A DNA stretch of 64,000 nt from Flavobacterium sasangense DSM 21067 (GTDB lineage Bacteria > Bacteroidota > Bacteroidia > Flavobacteriales > Flavobacteriaceae), in contig NZ_JMLU01000001.1 of NCBI RefSeq assembly GCF_000686885.1, positions 310,001 to 374,000 on the forward strand, read 5' to 3'. Of this stretch, positions 33,281-42,581 are shown in pieces. Below the pieces are notes generated by a model that saw nothing but the letters and a program-made list of their open reading frames with translations, made no database searches and was not told the origin of the DNA. Positions within the stretch are counted from its first letter, which is position 1. The number at the start of each line of letters is the position of its first letter. The position numbers were made by a program, and so were the translations under genes.

Positions 33281-33619
33281 ATGAAAAAAAATTACTTTTA
33301 TATTTTTCTTCTTATGTTTTTGTTTTCTTTTAGCCTTCAGGCACAAGAGAACAAATCTGCTATTGCAACTAAAACTCAAGAACCCACAATTGAGGGCTTA
33401 GCTATTTATCCAAACCCCGTAAACTCTGATAAAATTTACATTACTACCAAATCGTCATTAGACAAAAAGGTGGAAATTTTTAATGTACTTGGAAAAAAAG
33501 TACTAGAGACGGTTATTACTTCAAAAGAAGTAAATGTGAGCAATCTTGCCGCCGGTGTTTATATCATCAAAATTAAAGAAGGTGAAGCTACCGCAACAAG
33601 AAAGTTAATTATCAATTAG
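33281..33619 (+). CDS. minimal T9SS type A sorting-domain protein
   Basis: About 112 residues from the ATG at 33281, which is preferred to an in-frame TTG at 33275. A signal peptide (ending FSLQAQ) is followed by only about 20 residues of linker. The rest is a complete type IX secretion C-terminal sorting domain: IYPNPVNSDKIYITT, KVEIFNVLGKKVLE, VNVSNLAAGVYIIKI and the final ATRKLIIN. There is no cargo domain. It could be a truncated gene, a decoy or carrier for the T9SS, or a surface peptide. It has its own -7 box (TATCTTTA, 33254-33261). Confidence 0.82.
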   Translation: MKKNYFYIFLLMFLFSFSLQAQENKSAIATKTQEPTIEGLAIYPNPVNSDKIYITTKSSLDKKVEIFNVLGKKVLETVITSKEVNVSNLAAGVYIIKIKEGEATATRKLIIN

Positions 33620-33690
33620 TTATATTTTTAATTAAATAAAATTAATTTAAACTTAACATCTTTTTATTAGTAAGAAATTTAATTTGTTTC

Positions 33691-33698
33691 TATCTTTG
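33691..33698 (+). promoter_or_regulatory. -7 box of the T9SS cargo gene
   Basis: TATCTTTG is an exact TAnnTTTG match followed by TACC, 25 nt before the start at 33723. Confidence 0.5.
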
Positions 33699-33722
33699 TA
33701 CCATTAATTAAAAAATGAAAAA

Positions 33723-34763
33723 ATGAAAAAACTTTACACTTTATTATTTGTTGCTTTAACTGGGATTTCTTTTGGTCAGGTTGCTTTGTATGAAGATTTT
33801 AATTACACTGTACCTGGTTTTGTTGGCGGCAACACTAACACTACCGATGCGACTGGTTCCAATAATTGGTCTACCCACAGTAACTCACAAATTGGAACTA
33901 TTGATGTTATTTCAGGAAATTTAACATATCCAGGTCTAGCAAACTCAAACGGTAATAAGATTTTATTACCTGGAAATAATACAACAGTACCTAGAGATAT
34001 TAATAGAGGATTCACAACTACAGCTACAACAATTTATTACTCATTTTTATTAAACATTGTAGACAATACTCAACTTACGGCTACGATTTCTGGCACTAAC
34101 AATTACTTTATAAGTTTAGGCGGAACTACAGGAACTAGTGTTTCAAGTTTATTCGGTAGAGTTGCTGCAACAACAACAAATTCAGGAGCTAATTTCAGAC
34201 TTTCAATTTCTAACACATCAACAGGTACATTAACGTATACTGAAAATCCAGTTGATCTTAATTTTGGAACAACTTACCTAGTAGTTGTAAAATATGATAG
34301 AAGTGCAGCGCCTACAGTTGCTACGATGTGGGTAAACCCTTCTAACTTAGGAGGAACTGAGCCAACTTCAACTATTACAAACAATTCAGGGACAGCTGCT
34401 GTTACTGCATTCGCTTCTGTTGCTATAAGAAATGCTTCTGCTACTCCAAAAGCTGAAATTGATGAAATAAGAGTTGGTGAAACTTGGGCAAGCGTTACTC
34501 CAGAAGCTCCAGCTAGCACAAATTCAAATTCAATTTCAGGTTTAACAATGTATCCAAACCCATTAAAAGGAAATACATTATTTATTACTTCAACTGCTAA
34601 TGCTGAAATGAATGTAAAAATCTACAATGTCTTAGGCAAAGAAGTTTTATCAACTAAAGTTAACAATACTTCAGTTGACGTAAGCAACCTAGCTTCAGGT
34701 GTTTACATTGTAAAAGTTACTGAAGAAGGCAAAACTGCTACAAGAAAATTAGTTATCCAATAA
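33723..34763 (+). CDS. T9SS type A sorting-domain secreted protein
   Basis: A 346-residue secreted protein. The signal peptide ends ISFGQ. A Thr/Asn-rich, jelly-roll-like body follows (VALYEDFNYTVPGFVGG, FSFLLNI-type strands, EIDEIRVGETWASV). Residues 275-346 are a T9SS sorting domain (MYPNPLKGNTLFITS, VKIYNVLGKEVLST, VDVSNLASGVYIVKV, ATRKLVIQ) closely similar to that of the preceding small protein. It is therefore exported to the cell surface. A carbohydrate- or lectin-like body is possible, but nothing catalytic is visible. Confidence 0.85.
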   Translation: MKKLYTLLFVALTGISFGQVALYEDFNYTVPGFVGGNTNTTDATGSNNWSTHSNSQIGTIDVISGNLTYPGLANSNGNKILLPGNNTTVPRDINRGFTTTATTIYYSFLLNIVDNTQLTATISGTNNYFISLGGTTGTSVSSLFGRVAATTTNSGANFRLSISNTSTGTLTYTENPVDLNFGTTYLVVVKYDRSAAPTVATMWVNPSNLGGTEPTSTITNNSGTAAVTAFASVAIRNASATPKAEIDEIRVGETWASVTPEAPASTNSNSISGLTMYPNPLKGNTLFITSTANAEMNVKIYNVLGKEVLSTKVNNTSVDVSNLASGVYIVKVTEEGKTATRKLVIQ

Positions 34764-34784
34764 TTAGTTTTTAAAACATATTGA

Positions 34785-34813
34785 AAAGCATCAACGAAAG
34801 TTGGTGCTTTTTT
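34785..34813 (+). terminator. terminator of the T9SS cargo gene
   Basis: An 11-bp stem AAAGCATCAAC / GTTGGTGCTTT with a GAAA tetraloop is followed by TTTT. It excludes the upstream TTG at 34781 as start of the next gene. Confidence 0.93.
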
Positions 34814-34834
34814 AGTTATGATAAATTTGTTTCC

Positions 34835-34842
34835 TATTTTTG
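34835..34842 (+). promoter_or_regulatory. -7 box of the LuxE-like gene
   Basis: TATTTTTG fits TAnnTTTG and ends 4 nt before the ATG at 34847, so the predicted leader is very short. Confidence 0.4.
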
Positions 34843-34846
34843 CACC

Positions 34847-35827
34847 ATGATTCCACAAGAAGATATTTTCCAAATTGGCTCTAAAAAAGAATTTGAAAAA
34901 ATTACTTTAAAAGTATTTCGTCATCAGTACGATAACAATTTGGTGTACCAACAATTTTGCAACTTCTTAAAGAAAGACAAAACCAATGTGAAATCGTTAA
35001 CCGAAATTCCATTTTTACCCATTCAGTTTTTTAAAAGTCATAACGTTTTAAGTTCTCCAGAAACTATTCAACAAACGTTTACCAGTAGCGGTACAACAGG
35101 AATGCAAACCAGCAAACATTTAGTTACCGATGTAAGTTGGTATGAAATGAGTTATCGTTTAGGTTTTTCAGAATTCTATGGTAATATTGAAGATTATTGC
35201 GTTTTAGCCTTACTCCCATCCTATTTAGAGCGTGAAGGTTCTTCATTAATTTATATGGTAGAAGATTTAATTCAAAGTAGCAATCATGAAGATTCTGGAT
35301 TTTATTTAAACAATTATGATGAATTGATTTCAAAATTGATTGAATTGGATGATTCAGGTCAGAATGTGATTTTAATTGGAGTTACGTATGCTTTGTTGGA
35401 TTTAATTGAGAAGCAAAAATTCCAATTAAAAAACACTATCATAATGGAAACCGGCGGCATGAAAGGCAAACGCAAAGAAATGATCCGTGAAGAATTACAT
35501 TCCATTTTATGCAAGGGATTTGGTGTTTCAAAAATCCACTCCGAATATGGCATGACCGAATTACTATCGCAAGCGTATTCTTTAGGTGATGGTATTTTCG
35601 AATGCCCGCCATGGATGCAAATTTTAGTTCGCGACACTGAAGATGCTTTGACTTATGTTTCCGAAGGAAAAACTGGCGGAATTAACGTTATTGATTTGGC
35701 CAATATTAATTCGTGTTCGTTTATTGCTACGCAGGATTTGGGAAAAAAATATCCCAACCATTCTTTCGAAGTGTTGGGACGTTTTGATAATTCAGATATT
35801 CGTGGTTGTAACCTGATGATTGTTTAA
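34847..35827 (+). CDS. LuxE/PaaK-like acyl-protein synthetase domain protein
   Basis: About 326 residues from ATG 34847. The upstream TTG lies inside the preceding terminator. The AMP-binding-like glycine-rich motif is TFTSSGTTGMQTSKH, with supporting segments METGGMKGKRKEMIREEL and HSEYGMTELLSQAYSLG. These place it in the LuxE/phenylacetate-CoA-ligase-like adenylate family, which activates carboxylates. No lux genes are present, so bioluminescence is not implied. In Flavobacteriaceae such genes often act in surface or lipid pathways, and the substrate is unknown. Confidence 0.82.
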   Translation: MIPQEDIFQIGSKKEFEKITLKVFRHQYDNNLVYQQFCNFLKKDKTNVKSLTEIPFLPIQFFKSHNVLSSPETIQQTFTSSGTTGMQTSKHLVTDVSWYEMSYRLGFSEFYGNIEDYCVLALLPSYLEREGSSLIYMVEDLIQSSNHEDSGFYLNNYDELISKLIELDDSGQNVILIGVTYALLDLIEKQKFQLKNTIIMETGGMKGKRKEMIREELHSILCKGFGVSKIHSEYGMTELLSQAYSLGDGIFECPPWMQILVRDTEDALTYVSEGKTGGINVIDLANINSCSFIATQDLGKKYPNHSFEVLGRFDNSDIRGCNLMIV

Positions 35828-35843
35828 GTGTTAATCTGATGAT

Positions 35844-35887
35844 TTGTTTAATCGATTCTACAACTTAACAATTTAACGATTAAACAA
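35844..35887. terminator. bidirectional terminator between LuxE-like and tyrS genes
   Basis: TTGTTTAATCG (35844-35854) and CGATTAAACAA (35877-35887) form a perfect 11-bp inverted repeat with TTTTT after it on the plus strand. It lies in a spacer made of word-like repeats and overlaps the tyrS stop. Confidence 0.55.
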
Positions 35888-37169
35888 TTTTTATCACGTA
35901 ATAATTTTTCTTTCCTTTTTGCAATAACAAGAATTGATTGTTGATTAAATCCTCTTTTGTAATGATTTTATCTTCCCCTACTTTTTCCTTGTTTAAGGAA
36001 ATCGAGTTTTGTTTCAATTCTCTACGCGCATCACTATTTGAAGCTAAGAAGTTTGTTTTTGCTGCTAAAGCTGCAATCATATCCAAACCTGCATTCAAAT
36101 CTTCCATAGAAATCTCAGCTTGAGGCACACCATCAAACACTTCTAAAAACGTTTTTTCATCTAACTTTTTCAACTCATCCATAGATGGACTAAAGAACGC
36201 ATTTGAAGCAGCAATTGCATTTTCTAAATCTGCTGCAGAATGAACCATTATCGTAATTTCTTCTGCTAAACGTTTTTGTAATGTTCTTAAATGAGGCGCT
36301 TCGTTATGTTCAGCGATTAACTTTTCAATTGTTTCTTTATCTAAGAAGGTGAAAATCTTAATGTATTTTTCAGCATCAACATCCGAAGTATTTAACCAGT
36401 ATTGGTAAAATTTGTAAGGCGAAGTTCTCTCAGCATCCAACCAAATATTTCCACCTTCTGATTTTCCGAATTTCGTTCCATCTGCTTTTGTAATTAATGG
36501 ACAAGTTAACGCATACGCTTTCCCAGATTCAATTCTACGAACTAATTCAGTTCCTGTAGTAATATTACCCCATTGATCACTTCCTCCCATTTGTAGCGTA
36601 CATTTTTTAGCACGGTATAAATGTAAAAAGTCGTAACCTTGAACTAATTGGTATGTAAATTCAGTAAACGACATTCCTTCTGAAGTTTCTCCAGTCAAAC
36701 GTTTTTTAACCGAATCTTTCGCCATCATGTAATTCACGGTAATGTGCTTTCCAACATCACGAATGAAATCTAAGAAAGAGAATTCTTTCATCCAATCGTA
36801 GTTGTTTACTAACTCTGCAGCATTTGCTTCGGCTGAAGTAAAATCTAAAAAGCGAGCCAATTGTCCTTTAATCGCTTCTTGATTATGACGCAAAGTAGCT
36901 TCGTCTAATAAATTTCTTTCATTAGATTTTCCTGATGGATCACCAATCATTCCGGTTGCTCCACCTACAAGCGCTAATGGTTTATGACCACTCAATTGGA
37001 AATGTCTCAACAACATAACTCCAACTAAATGTCCTATATGCAATGAATCGGCGGTTGGATCAATACCCACATACGCCACACGCATCTGCTCCATCAAATG
37101 TTCTTCTGTGCCTGGCATTACGTCGTGGAGCATTCCTCTCCAAGTCACTTCTTCAATAAAATTTTTCAT
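35880..37169 (-). CDS. tyrS: tyrosyl-tRNA synthetase
   Basis: A 429-residue class I synthetase. The HIGH motif is [15 protein letters not shown], and the KMSKS equivalent is [12 protein letters not shown]. The active-site region [13 protein letters not shown] and a C-terminal S4-like RNA-binding domain ([18 protein letters not shown]) complete it. It charges tRNA-Tyr. Length is normal and the frame is intact. Confidence 0.97.
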   Translation of the reverse strand: MKNFIEEVTWRGMLHDVMPGTEEHLMEQMRVAYVGIDPTADSLHIGHLVGVMLLRHFQLSGHKPLALVGGATGMIGDPSGKSNERNLLDEATLRHNQEAIKGQLARFLDFTSAEANAAELVNNYDWMKEFSFLDFIRDVGKHITVNYMMAKDSVKKRLTGETSEGMSFTEFTYQLVQGYDFLHLYRAKKCTLQMGGSDQWGNITTGTELVRRIESGKAYALTCPLITKADGTKFGKSEGGNIWLDAERTSPYKFYQYWLNTSDVDAEKYIKIFTFLDKETIEKLIAEHNEAPHLRTLQKRLAEEITIMVHSAADLENAIAASNAFFSPSMDELKKLDEKTFLEVFDGVPQAEISMEDLNAGLDMIAALAAKTNFLASNSDARRELKQNSISLNKEKVGEDKIITKEDLINNQFLLLQKGKKNYYVIKIV

Positions 37170-37197
37170 GATTCTTAAATAATTTGAGCAAAGATAG

Positions 37198-37320
37198 TTT
37201 TTAGTTTAAAAGTTTAAAAGTTTTATTCAAAATTCAAGGGCAATTTCAAGTTCAATTTCAAATGCAAAAATCAATAATAAAGTCAAGTCTGTTTTCTAAC
37301 TTCTAATACCTATATTCTAT
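37198..37320. repeat. word-like degenerate repeats upstream of the epimerase gene
   Basis: AGTTTAAAAGTTTAAAAG is followed by TTCAAG/TTCAATTTCAA words and TTCTAACTTCTAATACC-type words. No gene is seen. TATCTTTA at 37336-37343 may be the -7 box for the following gene. Confidence 0.5.
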
Positions 37321-37347
37321 CTTCTCAAAAAATATTATCTTTACAAC

Positions 37348-38358
37348 ATGATTTTAGTCACAGGAGCAACAGGATTAGTAGGTTCGCATTTATTAGTGCA
37401 ACTTCTTCAAGAAAATGAGGAAGTCAAAGCCTTATTCCGTTCTGAAAAACAAATTGAAAAAGTGAAAAATGTTTTTGCTTTTTATAATCAAACTAGGCTT
37501 TTTGATAAAATCAATTGGGTAAAAGGCGATATTACTGATATTCCGTCCTTAGAAATTGCTTTTGAAAATGTCACTCATGTTTATCATTGTGCTGCTTTGA
37601 TTTCGTTTGACCCAAGCGACGAAGACGAACTTCGAAAAATCAATATCGAAGGAACAGCTAATGTGGTGAATTGCTGTATTGATTTTGGAGTAAAAAAACT
37701 CTGTCATGTAAGTTCGATTGCCGCTTTAGGAACTCCAAAAGAACACGAAACTACCATTACAGAAGAAACCGAATGGAATCCAGAAGAATTACATAGTGAT
37801 TATGCGATTACAAAATATGGCGCTGAAATGGAAGTTTGGCGTGGACATCAAGAAGGTTTAGAAGTTGTAATTGTGAATCCAGGTGTGATTTTTGGTTACG
37901 GTTTCCCAAAAAAAGGGAGCGATGTGATTATTCAATCGGTAAAAAAAGGATTGTCTTTCTATACCAATGGTAATATTGGAATTGTTTCTGTTGAAGATGT
38001 AACAAAATGCATGATTCAACTTATGAAAAGTTCAATAAACGGAGAGCGTTATACTTTAGTTGGCGAAAATATTTCCACAAAAGCTTTACTTGATTTTATT
38101 GCAGAGGAATTAAAAGTAAAAAAACCTTCTATTGAAGCAACAAAATTAATGACTTCTATTGCTTGGCGAATGGATTGGTTGATTTCAAAATTACTAAATC
38201 GAAAAAGAAGATTAACACAAAGCATTGCCCACTCATCACATTCTGAGACTACTTTTGATACTTCAAAAATTGAATCGGAATTGGATATTATTTTTCAAAA
38301 AAAAGAAACGTATCTAAAGACTATTCTACAGGAACATAAATTTGTTTCTCACCATTAG
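37348..38358 (+). CDS. NAD-dependent epimerase/dehydratase family protein
   Basis: A 336-residue extended-SDR protein. It opens with the nucleotide motif VTGATGLVGSHLLVQL (GxxGxxG). VYHCAALISF and the catalytic YAITKYGAE (YxxxK) follow. NPGVIFGYG fits reductases of the dihydroflavonol-4-reductase-like group. The substrate is not clear. Its last 38 nt overlap the convergent DUF4296 gene, an unusually long tail-to-tail overlap. Confidence 0.88.
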   Translation: MILVTGATGLVGSHLLVQLLQENEEVKALFRSEKQIEKVKNVFAFYNQTRLFDKINWVKGDITDIPSLEIAFENVTHVYHCAALISFDPSDEDELRKINIEGTANVVNCCIDFGVKKLCHVSSIAALGTPKEHETTITEETEWNPEELHSDYAITKYGAEMEVWRGHQEGLEVVIVNPGVIFGYGFPKKGSDVIIQSVKKGLSFYTNGNIGIVSVEDVTKCMIQLMKSSINGERYTLVGENISTKALLDFIAEELKVKKPSIEATKLMTSIAWRMDWLISKLLNRKRRLTQSIAHSSHSETTFDTSKIESELDIIFQKKETYLKTILQEHKFVSHH

Positions 38359-38710
38359 TTCCATTTACCTTACTAGCATCTTGCTCAACTTTAATTTTTT
38401 CTTGCTCCAATCTTTCAATTACTTTTTTATAAATCTTTTTGTATTTTCGGGCATTAGCCGCATAATATTTTTGATTTTGACGATAAGTAGTACTGTCTAT
38501 TTTATATTTATCTAAAATATATTTATCCATTTCAACATTATATTCCATCAACTTGTAAGGCATAGACCCATCTGCAGCTTGAAGAATTGAAATATCAAAA
38601 ATAATATCTACCATCACTTCCTCGTCCAGTAAATTATCCGGTTTAGGAACGGGATTATTGGTACAAGAAAGCACCAATAAACTTACCAATAAAAACAGTA
38701 TTTGCTTCAT
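38321..38710 (-). CDS. DUF4296 lipoprotein
   Basis: A 129-residue lipoprotein (LLVLSCTNN, Cys16). The core LLDEEVMVDIIFDISILQAA and YNVEMDKYILDKYKIDSTTY are characteristic of DUF4296, small Bacteroidota lipoproteins. The end is a Lys/Glu-rich coiled coil. It overlaps the dihydroorotase stop by 1 nt and the epimerase gene by 38 nt. The family commonly lies next to dihydroorotase. Function is unknown. Confidence 0.87.
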   Translation of the reverse strand: MKQILFLLVSLLVLSCTNNPVPKPDNLLDEEVMVDIIFDISILQAADGSMPYKLMEYNVEMDKYILDKYKIDSTTYRQNQKYYAANARKYKKIYKKVIERLEQEKIKVEQDASKVNGTNGEKQIYVPVE

Positions 38711-40056
38711 TACACTTCTCTTTCAAATAATAATCGTTGGCCTACTTTTACATCTTTTACTTTACCATTGTGATAAACTAATTTTCCATTAACAAAAGTA
38801 TGTGTTACTCTCGATTTGAAGTTATATCCTTCAAAAGGCGACCAACCACATTTATATAAAATATTTTCTTTTTTTACATTCCAAGGTAAATAAGCATTTA
38901 CAATGGCAATATCAGCATAATATCCTTCCTTAATAAAACCTCGCTTTTCAATTTTGAAAATTTTTGCCGGATTGTGACACATTTTCTCTACAATCTTTTC
39001 TACCGAAATTTTTCCTTGATGATGCGCTTCAAACATAGCCACAACTGCGTGCTGAACTAACGGTCCACCAGAAGGGCATGTCATATAGGGATTGATTTTT
39101 TCTTCTAAAGTATGTGGGGCGTGATCGGTTGCAATCACATCAATTCTATCATCTAATAACGCTTTCCATAACGCGTCTTTATCTTCTTGTGTTTTTACAG
39201 CTGGATTCCATTTGATTAATGAACCTTTCGTTTCATAATCAGCATCGGTAAACCATAAATGATGCACACAAACTTCGGCAGTAATTTGTTTTTGTTCTAA
39301 TGGAATTTTATTGGTAAACAACTCCATTTCTTTTGCCGTTGATAAATGAAAAACATGTAAACGAGCACCTGTTTTTTTAGCTAATTCAATCGCTTTTGAC
39401 GAAGACAAATAACAAGCTTCTGCACTTCTAATTAAGTGATGGTATTTCATTGGAATATCATCTCCGAATTCCTCTCTATACTTTTCAGTATTAGCTTTTA
39501 TAGTTGCTTCATCTTCACAGTGAACCGCGATTAGCATTTTTGTTGAGGAGAAAATCTTTTCTAAAACTTCTGGATTATCTACCAACATATTTCCTGTTGA
39601 AGAACCCAAAAATAATTTGATTCCTGCAACATTTCTTGGATTTGTTTTTAAAACTTCCTCTAAATTATCGTTGGTTCCTCCCATCATAAACGAATAATTC
39701 GCATACGATTTTTGAGAGGCAATTTGATATTTATCTTCTAAAAGTTCTTGAGTAACAGCATTTGGAACTGTATTTGGCTGTTCTATGAACGAAGTTATTC
39801 CGCCAGCAACCGCTGCTCTACTTTCTGTTTCTATATTTCCTTTATGTGTAAGCCCTGGCTCTCTAAAATGCACTTGATCGTCAATTGCTCCAGGCATTAC
39901 ATAACTTCCTTCCGCATCAATAATAACGCAATCAGACGATTTAGGACTTATTTTTTCGGCAATCTCTTTAATGAATTCATTCTCAATTAAAATATCACCT
40001 TCAAAAATAACTCCTTCATTAACAATTTTGGCATTTCGAATTAAAACAGTACTCAT
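38710..40056 (-). CDS. pyrC: dihydroorotase
   Basis: A 448-residue amidohydrolase. The metal-binding start is GAIDDQVHFREPGLTHKGN. Further ligands sit in LLVAVHCEDE-like IAVHCEDE, LHVFHLSTAKE and DVIATDHAPHT. This matches dihydroorotase type I, which converts carbamoyl-aspartate to dihydroorotate in pyrimidine synthesis. The symbol follows function; the sequence type is close to allantoinase-like dihydroorotases. It overlaps both neighbours by 1 nt, in a three-gene unit with DUF4296 and the mannosyltransferase-like gene. Confidence 0.9.
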   Translation of the reverse strand: MSTVLIRNAKIVNEGVIFEGDILIENEFIKEIAEKISPKSSDCVIIDAEGSYVMPGAIDDQVHFREPGLTHKGNIETESRAAVAGGITSFIEQPNTVPNAVTQELLEDKYQIASQKSYANYSFMMGGTNDNLEEVLKTNPRNVAGIKLFLGSSTGNMLVDNPEVLEKIFSSTKMLIAVHCEDEATIKANTEKYREEFGDDIPMKYHHLIRSAEACYLSSSKAIELAKKTGARLHVFHLSTAKEMELFTNKIPLEQKQITAEVCVHHLWFTDADYETKGSLIKWNPAVKTQEDKDALWKALLDDRIDVIATDHAPHTLEEKINPYMTCPSGGPLVQHAVVAMFEAHHQGKISVEKIVEKMCHNPAKIFKIEKRGFIKEGYYADIAIVNAYLPWNVKKENILYKCGWSPFEGYNFKSRVTHTFVNGKLVYHNGKVKDVKVGQRLLFEREV

Positions 40057-40778
40057 TATAATCTATTAAATATTTTTCTTAACCTCAACATTATTACTCC
40101 TACTACGGCTTCGCGGATAATTCCTCCACTCATTTTTGATTGTCCTTTTGTTCTATCGGTAAAAATGATAGGCACTTCAACAATTTTAAAATTCTTTACG
40201 AAAGCGCGATATTTCATTTCAATCTGAAACGCATAACCCACAAATTTTATTTTATCCAAATTGATAGCTTCTAAAACTTGTCTTCTGTAACATTTAAATC
40301 CTGCAGTAGCATCAGCAATTTTCATGCCTGTTATCATTCGAACGTAAACAGAAGCAAAATAAGATAGTAAAACACGACTCAAAGGCCAATTTACCACATT
40401 CACTCCGTTAGAATATCGGGAACCAATGGCAACATCTGCACCATTTTCACAAGCAGCTAACAACTTTTCTAAATCGTTTGGATTGTGAGAAAAATCGGCA
40501 TCCATTTCAAAAATATAGTCGTATCCGTGAGAAAGCGCCCATTTAAATCCAGCCACATAAGCCGTACCTAAACCCGATTTTTTCATGCGTACTTTTAAAT
40601 GCAATCGTGTTGGAAATTCTTCTTGCATTTCTTTCACTTTTGCCGCTGTACCATCAGGCGAATTGTCATCTACGATTAAAACATGAAAAGGAGTAGGCAA
40701 AGACAAAACTGCCTTTACAATTGCTTCAATATTTTCAATTTCGTTAAAAGTTGGAATTACAACAATACCCTGAGCCAT
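40056..40778 (-). CDS. polyprenol-phosphate mannosyltransferase-like GT2 glycosyltransferase
   Basis: A 240-residue GT2 enzyme. IPTFNEIENIEAIV, IVDDNSPDGTA, EMDADFSHNPNDL and GSRYSNGVNVVNWPLSR are the markers of dolichol- or polyprenol-phosphate mannose synthases. It makes polyprenyl-phosphate sugars as donors for envelope glycosylation. It lacks the extra C-terminal membrane part found in some bacterial homologues. The start of the next gene overlaps its stop by one base. Confidence 0.9.
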   Translation of the reverse strand: MAQGIVVIPTFNEIENIEAIVKAVLSLPTPFHVLIVDDNSPDGTAAKVKEMQEEFPTRLHLKVRMKKSGLGTAYVAGFKWALSHGYDYIFEMDADFSHNPNDLEKLLAACENGADVAIGSRYSNGVNVVNWPLSRVLLSYFASVYVRMITGMKIADATAGFKCYRRQVLEAINLDKIKFVGYAFQIEMKYRAFVKNFKIVEVPIIFTDRTKGQSKMSGGIIREAVVGVIMLRLRKIFNRL

Positions 40779-40869
40779 AAAAAATCTTGTATTTCAACTG
40801 CAAAAATAAGGTATTTCTAGCTGACAATTCTTAATAATTTTATAATAATGAAAGTGACACTATTTTTTG

Positions 40870-40877
40870 TAATTTTG
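40870..40877 (+). promoter_or_regulatory. -7 box of the DUF4271 gene
   Basis: TAATTTTG is an exact TAnnTTTG match, followed by CGCC, 9 nt before the ATG at 40886. Confidence 0.5.
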
Positions 40878-40885
40878 CGCCAATT

Positions 40886-41551
40886 ATGTTAGCAATTCAA
40901 TTACACGACAGAATCATCGAAAGCAAAGATTGGGCAACCATCTTGTTTATTATCTGCGTGGCTATAATTGCCATTAACAAAACCATATCTTCTGTTCGCT
41001 TTAACGAGTTTGTTCGATTGGCTTATTCCGATAAATACACCAAGATTTATCGCGATAGTAGTAACTTGATGAGTGGTTTTACGATTTCAATGTTTGTTTT
41101 ACAGTTAATTTCATTTTCGTTTTTTACGCTATTGGTTTTAAACCAATTCAATAGAGCTGAAAAAACCGATTTTATTATTTACATTCAAATCTTTACTTTT
41201 TTGAGTGTTTTTATTCTATCTAAATTCTTAATTGAAAAAATTATTGCAACAGCATTTAAAATTGAGGAGTTTAACGAGCAATTTAACTTATTGAAAGTCA
41301 ATTATAGAGCTTATTTTGGATTCATTTTATTACCTGTTAATATCATTTTATTTTACAATTCGTTTGATTCGGATTGGTTTTTTTGGACATTATTGATTAC
41401 CCTAATCACAATAAACATCACTACTTACTTGGTTGCATTGAAATTGTATCAAAATTTACTATTACGTAAAATATTTTATTTTATTTTATATCTTTGCACC
41501 CTTGAAATAGCACCTTACTATTTTATTTATAATTGGTTTACAAAAAATTAG
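40886..41551 (+). CDS. DUF4271 membrane protein
   Basis: A 221-residue multipass protein with about six helices. DWATILFIICVAIIAINKTI, FVRLAYSDKYTKIYRD and VALKLYQNLLLRKIFYFI are typical of DUF4271, a Bacteroidota-specific family that lies next to hemD-like genes. It overlaps none of its neighbours; the next start comes 8 nt later. Function unknown. Confidence 0.87.
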   Translation: MLAIQLHDRIIESKDWATILFIICVAIIAINKTISSVRFNEFVRLAYSDKYTKIYRDSSNLMSGFTISMFVLQLISFSFFTLLVLNQFNRAEKTDFIIYIQIFTFLSVFILSKFLIEKIIATAFKIEEFNEQFNLLKVNYRAYFGFILLPVNIILFYNSFDSDWFFWTLLITLITINITTYLVALKLYQNLLLRKIFYFILYLCTLEIAPYYFIYNWFTKN

Positions 41552-41559
41552 AGAGAAAT

Positions 41560-42318
41560 ATGTCAAATTTGAAAGTGAAAACAATATTAGTTTCACAACC
41601 AGAGCCTAAAGTAGAAAATTCTCCGTATTTTGAGCTTCAAAATAAACTGAAAGTAAAGGTTGATTTTCGACCTTTCATCCATGTAGAAGGTGTTCCGGCT
41701 AAAGAAGTTCGCGCTCAAAAAATCGACTTAAATAATTATACTGCCATCATATTAACAAGTAGAAATGCTGTAGATCACTTTTTTAGAGTAGCTGAAGAAA
41801 TGCGCTACAAAGTACCAGAAGATTTAAAATATTTCTGTCAATCTGAAGCGGTTGCTTTTTACTTACAACGTTATGTAGTATATAGAAAGAGAAAAATTTA
41901 TGTAGGTCAAAAAGACTTCGCTGATTTAGCTCCGCTAATTAAAAAATATAAAGACGAAAAATTCTTATTACCAAATACCGACCAATTAAACGCCGATGTT
42001 CCACAAACATTAGATGGTTTAAAAGTAGAATGGAAACAAGGTATTTTCTACAGAACGGTAATGAGTGATTTATCAGACTTGAAAGATGTTTATTACGACA
42101 TTTTAGCGTTTTTTAGTCCAACAGGAATTAAATCGTTATTTAAAAACTTCCCTGATTTCCAACAAAACAACACTAGAATTGCTGTTTTTGGAGAAACCAC
42201 AAAAAAAGAAGCTTTAGAACACGGTTTACGTGTAGACATTATGGCACCAAGCCCTGGAACACCATCGATGACAGGAGCTTTAGAAAAATATGTAGCTGAA
42301 GCTAACAAAGGAAAATAA
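41560..42318 (+). CDS. uroporphyrinogen-III synthase-like protein
   Basis: About 252 residues from ATG 41560, which gives the common start MSNLKVKTILVSQPEP. The in-frame TTG at 41533 inside the DUF4271 gene is rejected. IILTSRNAVDHFFRV and LAFFSPTGIKSLFKNF are the two repeated motifs of HemD-type proteins, which close the tetrapyrrole ring in heme synthesis. Bacteroidota often carry a HemD-like protein in this DUF4271 context that may not be the main enzyme, so the function is probable rather than certain. Confidence 0.82.
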   Translation: MSNLKVKTILVSQPEPKVENSPYFELQNKLKVKVDFRPFIHVEGVPAKEVRAQKIDLNNYTAIILTSRNAVDHFFRVAEEMRYKVPEDLKYFCQSEAVAFYLQRYVVYRKRKIYVGQKDFADLAPLIKKYKDEKFLLPNTDQLNADVPQTLDGLKVEWKQGIFYRTVMSDLSDLKDVYYDILAFFSPTGIKSLFKNFPDFQQNNTRIAVFGETTKKEALEHGLRVDIMAPSPGTPSMTGALEKYVAEANKGK

Positions 42319-42338
42319 AAACAAACAAAAATATATAG

Positions 42339-42368
42339 AACCCAAATTCGAAAGAGTTTGGGTTTTTT
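42339..42368 (+). terminator. terminator of the DUF4271-hemD operon
   Basis: AACCCAAA / TTTGGGTT stem (8 bp) with a 10-nt loop and a T-run follows the HemD-like stop by about 20 nt. Confidence 0.92.
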
Positions 42369-42581
42369 GTTTGTTATTGAAAATATGAAGAAAAACTACA
42401 GCAATGCATTTGAAAAACTTTCTAAAATTTGTTGAAATTTTAAAACAATTAAACATGAAGAACAAATCAAGAAAAAATTATGTAATTTTTAAACACAACT
42501 ACAAATAATCCAATTGAAAACTATTTTTATCAAAAATATTCTCTTTATGAAAACCAAGTTACTAAAAACTGTTTATAAATT

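Noticed and set aside
34781..34846. Upstream TTG start for the LuxE-like gene
   Set aside because: The first 22 codons fall in the terminator of the previous gene and encode no conserved residues.
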